64,000 nucleotides of DNA, taken from positions 93,181-157,180 of the forward strand of contig NZ_BONQ01000021.1 in NCBI RefSeq assembly GCF_016862795.1. The letters are read 5' to 3'. How positions within the stretch are numbered: the first letter of the stretch is position 1; each line of letters opens with the position of its first letter. Shown here in pieces: positions 60,668-64,000 of this stretch. The stretch is from Dactylosporangium siamense. Lineage in GTDB: Bacteria > Actinomycetota > Actinomycetes > Mycobacteriales > Micromonosporaceae. The notes beneath the pieces are model-generated. The model saw only the letters and a program-made list of their open reading frames with translations, searched no databases and had not been told where the DNA came from. The translations under genes were made by a program, and so were the position numbers.

Positions 60668-61921
60668 TCAGAGCCAGTTCGCGATCACCGTCGCGCCGCC
60701 CACCACGCGGTCACCGGGGGCGACGGCCGGGGTGGCCTTGTCCGCCGGGAGGTAGACGTCGGTGCGGGAGCCGAACCGGATCAGGCCGAACCGCTCGCCC
60801 TTGGCGAGGAGTGAGCCGACCGGGGCGCGCTGCACGATGCGGCGGGCGATCAGGCCGGTGCGCTGGACGACCGCGACCGGGCCGTGCGCCGTCTCCAGCA
60901 GCGTGTATGCCGCGACGTTGTGCTCCGCCTCCGGCTTCATCGCAGCGGCATAGCCGCCGTCCTCGACGAAGTAGTCGACGACCTTGCCGGCGACGGGGGC
61001 GCGGTTGACGTGGACGTCCAGGACGGACAGGAAGACCGCGATGCGGAGGAACTCGATGTCGCCGAAGCGCTTGTCGTGCAGGCGCTCGACACCGAGGACC
61101 TTGCCGTCGCTGGCGGCGACGACGGAGCCGGCGTCCTCGGGGACCTCGCGCTGCGGGTCGCGGAAGAAGGCGGCGACCGGGGCGGCGGCGAGGGCCGGGA
61201 TCAGCCACAGCTTCGACTTCGGGCGGGCGGCCTTCGCCACGACGGCCAGGCCGAGCGCGATGCCGGCGGCGGCGACGCCGTTGGAGTCGATGTTCATGCC
61301 CCGGGTGAGGGGGACGCTCGACGGGCGGAAGGCCGGCAGCAGGTTGTGCGCCGCGGCGTGGTGGGCCGGGGTGTGCCGGAGGCGGTGCACGCGGACCGGC
61401 GGCACGTTGCGCAGGACGAGGTCGCTGCCCACGCCATACAGGGCGGCCTGGCGCTCCACCTCGTCGGCGGCGCCGCTCGGCAGGCGGGTCGCCGGGACGA
61501 CGACGGTGAGGACGCCGCCGGGGCTGACGAGCTTGGTCAGGTCGGCGAGGACGGCCCGGGCCTCGTCGGCGCTGCCGGACAGGGGCTCGGCGAGGATCAC
61601 CACGTCGGCCGGCTCGGCCTCGGCGTGCGACTCGACGACGCGGGTCCGGTCGGTCACCCAGCGGCCCTGCCGCTCGACGTGTTCGCGCAGCGCGGTGGCG
61701 CCCCCGAGGGAGCCGGCGACGACGGTCAGCCGGTCGTCGGGCAGCAGTGCGTCGATCGCGGCCGCGAGGGTGGCGGAGCCGGCGGCCGCGCCGACGAGCA
61801 GGCCGGTCTTGGGTCCGCCGTGGCGGGCGAGCTCACTGGCGAGGACCCGGGCGGCGCGGTCACCGATCTGGATCGGGCGGCGGGAGACGCCGGACGCGCC
61901 ACCGACGGGAGACTGGGTCAT
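60668..61921 (-). CDS. psd: Phosphatidylserine decarboxylase with N-terminal methyltransferase-like domain
   Basis: 417 residues. The C-terminal half (about 205-417) is the decarboxylase: PVAAFFRDPQREVPED, FLSVLDVHVNRAPVAG, MKPEAEHNV and the self-cleavage site FGSRTDVYLP, whose Ser becomes the pyruvoyl group. The N-terminal 190 residues look like a Rossmann methyltransferase (TGLLVGAAAGSATLAAAI, ADVVILAEPLSGS, LVSPGGVLTVVVPA), without a clear DxGxG loop. The extra domain is unusual for Psd. The product, phosphatidylethanolamine, derives from PssA encoded next to it. TGAGGAG precedes the ATG. Confidence 0.9.
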   Translation of the reverse strand: MTQSPVGGASGVSRRPIQIGDRAARVLASELARHGGPKTGLLVGAAAGSATLAAAIDALLPDDRLTVVAGSLGGATALREHVERQGRWVTDRTRVVESHAEAEPADVVILAEPLSGSADEARAVLADLTKLVSPGGVLTVVVPATRLPSGAADEVERQAALYGVGSDLVLRNVPPVRVHRLRHTPAHHAAAHNLLPAFRPSSVPLTRGMNIDSNGVAAAGIALGLAVVAKAARPKSKLWLIPALAAAPVAAFFRDPQREVPEDAGSVVAASDGKVLGVERLHDKRFGDIEFLRIAVFLSVLDVHVNRAPVAGKVVDYFVEDGGYAAAMKPEAEHNVAAYTLLETAHGPVAVVQRTGLIARRIVQRAPVGSLLAKGERFGLIRFGSRTDVYLPADKATPAVAPGDRVVGGATVIANWL

Positions 61922-61937
61922 GTCTGAAGGGCTCCTC

Positions 61938-61983
61938 AAAAAAAGACAAAGCAAGGCCGGCGGGAAAAGCGTGCCCCGCCGGC
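61938..61983 (-). terminator. Terminator for the PspC-like operon
   Basis: On the minus strand GCCGGCGGG and CCCGCCGGC (61956-61964/61975-61983) form a perfect 9-bp stem, followed by a T-rich tract including seven T (61938-61944 in complement). It lies just after the stop at 62000 and just before the psd start. Confidence 0.85.
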
Positions 61984-61999
61984 CCAGCATATTCCGTGT

Positions 62000-62236
62000 C
62001 TAGTCCAAGTCGTCCCCGTCGTGCGACGCCGGCACCGAACTCGAAGGTTTGTCGTTTTTGTCGGAGCGCAGGGCTCCGAGCAGTCCCAGCAGCCCGAAGA
62101 CGATCAGTCCGACGGCGACGATCCAGCCGGCGTTGAGATTGACCGTGGACGTCTGGTTGAACAGCCAGACGATCACGATACCGAGGAAGATCAGGCCGAA
62201 CGTGAGGGAGAGGCCATCGGTGCGGTGCGGCTTCAC
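62000..62236 (-). CDS. Small two-helix membrane protein
   Basis: 78 residues from a GTG that overlaps the stop of the PspC-like gene. Two hydrophobic helices (LTFGLIFLGIVIVWLF and GWIVAVGLIVFGLLGLLGAL) are followed by a charged tail (RSDKNDKPSSSVPASHDGDD). It resembles the membrane part of LiaF-like proteins; probably a partner of the upstream gene product. A terminator follows. Confidence 0.8.
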   Translation of the reverse strand: MKPHRTDGLSLTFGLIFLGIVIVWLFNQTSTVNLNAGWIVAVGLIVFGLLGLLGALRSDKNDKPSSSVPASHDGDDLD

Positions 62237-63999
62237 CGGGTCACCTCCAGGTTGCCGTAACGAAGGTAGAGGTCGAGGTGCAGTTCGCCGCCGCCGACAC
62301 CGTCGGTCCCGGTGTCGGTGAACTCGTTGTTCTGGTTGAACCCGCCGCACTCGCGGCCCAGGATGTGGCAGTCGCCGCCCTCGACGCGGACCTTGACGGT
62401 GACGTCCACGTTCGGGGGCAGGGTGATGCGCATGTTGCCGGTGAGGTCGATCCGGAACTCGAGATCGGTGTTCTCGCCGGTGAAGTTGACCCCGGACAGG
62501 TCGGCGTTGATGTCGCCGATGTCGGTGCGGTAGTCGTTGTCGAGCTGCTTGACCGAGGTCGGGTTGAGGTTGATGTTCTCGATGCGCTGCGGCCGGCCGA
62601 TGTCCTCGACCGTCGACGCGGTCGAGATCGCCAGGGCGATGCTCAGCAGGACCCCGAGCAGGATCATGAGTCGGGCCCGGCCGAACCACGCGCCGACGAT
62701 CAGGCCGATCGCGACGACCGCGAGCGGCACCGCGAAGTACGTGCTGACCAGGAAGTTGGCCGTGGTCACCTCGAACGCGGCGAGCACGCCCAGCGACACG
62801 CAGATCAGCGAGAAGATCACCCGGCCGAGGCGGGAGCGCACCTTCGGTGGCTTCGGCGGCTTCGGGGCGAGCCCCGGATACGGCGACCCCGGCATGCCGG
62901 CCGGGTAGCCGAGTGACGCCGCGTAGGGGCTCCTGTTGCCGAAGGGTCCGTGCGGCGCGAACGGCGGCCGGTAGCCGGCCGGCACGAGGGGCGGCAGCGG
63001 CGGCAGCGGCGGCACGGGAGGCGTCATGGCCGGCCGCGTCGGTGCCGGCGGGGCCTGGGGTGGCGTCACGACGGTCTGGTGTTGCAGCCATGCCGGGTGT
63101 ACGGATGGTGCCCCGGCCGGACCGGTAGCCGCCGCCTGGAACGGCGGGGTGCTCGGCTGGAACGGCGGCACCGACGGCGGGAAGGGCGTCGTGGCCGGCG
63201 GCGGCACGAACGGCCCCGGTGGGGTCCCGGGCGGAGTGCCGCCACCCGGCTGGTTGCCCTGCGGGGCGCCGAGGAGGTTGCCCTGCCCGCGCACGAGCAG
63301 CGCGACCACGCCGATGACCACGGCCAGGCCGACCGCGGCGGGGCCGACGTTGCGGGACATCACCAGGAGGAACGCCAGCACCGCGCCGACGCCGATCACG
63401 ATGGCGAGGGGCGCCGAGGTCGTCGACCGGCCGCGGCCGAGCAGCGCCTCGAGCGGGGAGCCGGTGTCGCCCTCGGCGGGCAGCAGGAGCCAGCCCAGCA
63501 GATACGCGACGATGCTGATCCCGCCGGCGAGCGTGAGCACGGCGAAGATGACCCGCCAGAGGGTCGGGTCGGTGTTGGTGGCCCGGCCGATCGCGGCGCA
63601 GACGCCGGCGACGTAGCGGCCCTGCTGGGGGCGCACGAGGTTGCTCCGGTTGAAGCCGCTGCCGAACGGCGTCGCCCCGGGCGGTCCGAACGGTCCGTTG
63701 CCGCCGGGGGGCGGTCCGAACGGTCCGTTGCCACCGGGCGGCGCACCGGGCGGTCCGGGCGGCGGCCCGGGCGGCGGCGGCGACGCGGAACCCGCCGGAG
63801 GCTCGAAGGGGGCCCCGGCCGGTGGCTCGTCGCGCTCGGCCTTGGTCAGGTCGACCTCGGGCTGCTCGGCCCGGACGGTGGGCGCCTCCGGGTCCGTGGG
63901 TGCCGTGTACGCGGCCATGCCGTAGGTGGGGGCGATGTACGTGGGCTCGGTGTACACCGGCGATCCGGCGGGCGGCGCGCTGGACGGCTCGGCACTCAC
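62233..63999 (-). CDS. PspC/LiaF-like envelope-stress membrane protein
   Basis: 588 residues from the GTG at 63999, at the window edge; a start outside cannot be excluded. Residues 1-120 are Pro/Gly-rich. A PspC domain follows (QQGRYVAGVCAAIGRATNTD, WRVIFAVLTLAGGISIVAYL), then more helices, a second Pro-rich stretch (about 235-385), further helices and a C-terminal beta-rich toastrack-type domain (MRITLPPNVDVTVKVRVEGG, GGELHLDLYLRYGNLEV) as in LiaF/DUF4097. Such proteins sense or transmit envelope stress, often next to two-component genes that may lie beyond this edge. Confidence 0.85.
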   Translation of the reverse strand: MSAEPSSAPPAGSPVYTEPTYIAPTYGMAAYTAPTDPEAPTVRAEQPEVDLTKAERDEPPAGAPFEPPAGSASPPPPGPPPGPPGAPPGGNGPFGPPPGGNGPFGPPGATPFGSGFNRSNLVRPQQGRYVAGVCAAIGRATNTDPTLWRVIFAVLTLAGGISIVAYLLGWLLLPAEGDTGSPLEALLGRGRSTTSAPLAIVIGVGAVLAFLLVMSRNVGPAAVGLAVVIGVVALLVRGQGNLLGAPQGNQPGGGTPPGTPPGPFVPPPATTPFPPSVPPFQPSTPPFQAAATGPAGAPSVHPAWLQHQTVVTPPQAPPAPTRPAMTPPVPPLPPLPPLVPAGYRPPFAPHGPFGNRSPYAASLGYPAGMPGSPYPGLAPKPPKPPKVRSRLGRVIFSLICVSLGVLAAFEVTTANFLVSTYFAVPLAVVAIGLIVGAWFGRARLMILLGVLLSIALAISTASTVEDIGRPQRIENINLNPTSVKQLDNDYRTDIGDINADLSGVNFTGENTDLEFRIDLTGNMRITLPPNVDVTVKVRVEGGDCHILGRECGGFNQNNEFTDTGTDGVGGGELHLDLYLRYGNLEVTR

Positions 64000-64000
64000 C

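Overview
The window is chromosomal DNA from a high-GC actinomycete. Codon use is strongly GC3-biased, GTG starts and ATGA or GTGA gene overlaps are frequent, and typical actinobacterial families are present: a WhiB protein, a roadblock plus nitrate-sensor kinase pair, a GroEL1 with a histidine-rich tail, GuaB3, DUF1707, DUF2630 and DUF5319 proteins, and CIRCE-controlled groES-groEL. Gene order from map/infA through glmM, alr, tsaEBD, groES-groEL1, a WhiD/WhiB3 protein, DUF5319, guaB, guaB3, a ChoD-like oxidase and guaA follows the block I know from Mycobacterium tuberculosis (roughly Rv3396c to Rv3462c). Family flavour suggests Micromonosporaceae (Actinoplanes-like); that last step is inference.

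Layout. 1-6400: end of map, a long repeat-bearing gap, a DUF1707 membrane protein, then infA-rpmJ-rpsM-rpsK-rpsD-rpoA-rplQ-truA. 6400-12740: a 929-residue disordered, repeat-rich membrane protein, an RsmC-like methyltransferase, an ABC-F ATPase, a ThiD-like kinase and a DUF2630 protein. 12840-19290: a nitrate/nitrite assimilation island, nirB-nirD-nnaR on the minus strand with a GlnR-type box upstream, then a lipoprotein and narK. 19440-31360: rplM-rpsI, glmM, an SDR, nnr, alr, an alpha/beta hydrolase, tsaE, tsaB, rimI and tsaD; a minus-strand gene for an Hsp70-like/lipoyl-like/beta-propeller protein sits between tsaE and tsaB. 31440-38730: a small conserved protein, a heterodimeric ABC exporter whose two ATPase halves are degenerate in complementary ways, DUF1707, YbaK, a methyltransferase and a lipoprotein.

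38800-47460: CIRCE-regulated groES-groEL1, a membrane-anchored sulfite-oxidase-type molybdoprotein with an internal Tat motif, a WhiD/WhiB3-type regulator, a LuxR-type regulator, DUF5319, guaB and guaB3. 47856-54065: a roadblock protein and nitrate/nitrite-sensor kinase (half of a conservon) divergent from a periplasmic-binding lipoprotein, plus a degenerate M48-like protein. 54183-59210: ChoD-like GMC oxidoreductase, guaA and two consecutive double-Nudix proteins. 59423-63999: pssA and psd (convergent; psd has an extra N-terminal methyltransferase-like domain), then a PspC/LiaF-like membrane protein and a small membrane partner, cut near the window edge.

No tRNA, rRNA, CRISPR array, transposase or prophage was found. 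The main non-genic structure is a family of five intergenic palindromes with TGATCCGG arms placed just after genes, a 4x30-bp tandem repeat grown from the stop-codon end of the molybdoprotein gene, and several clear terminators. The most unusual proteins are the Hsp70/lipoyl/propeller fusion, the complementary ABC pair, the Psd fusion and the decaying tandem Nudix paralogues.
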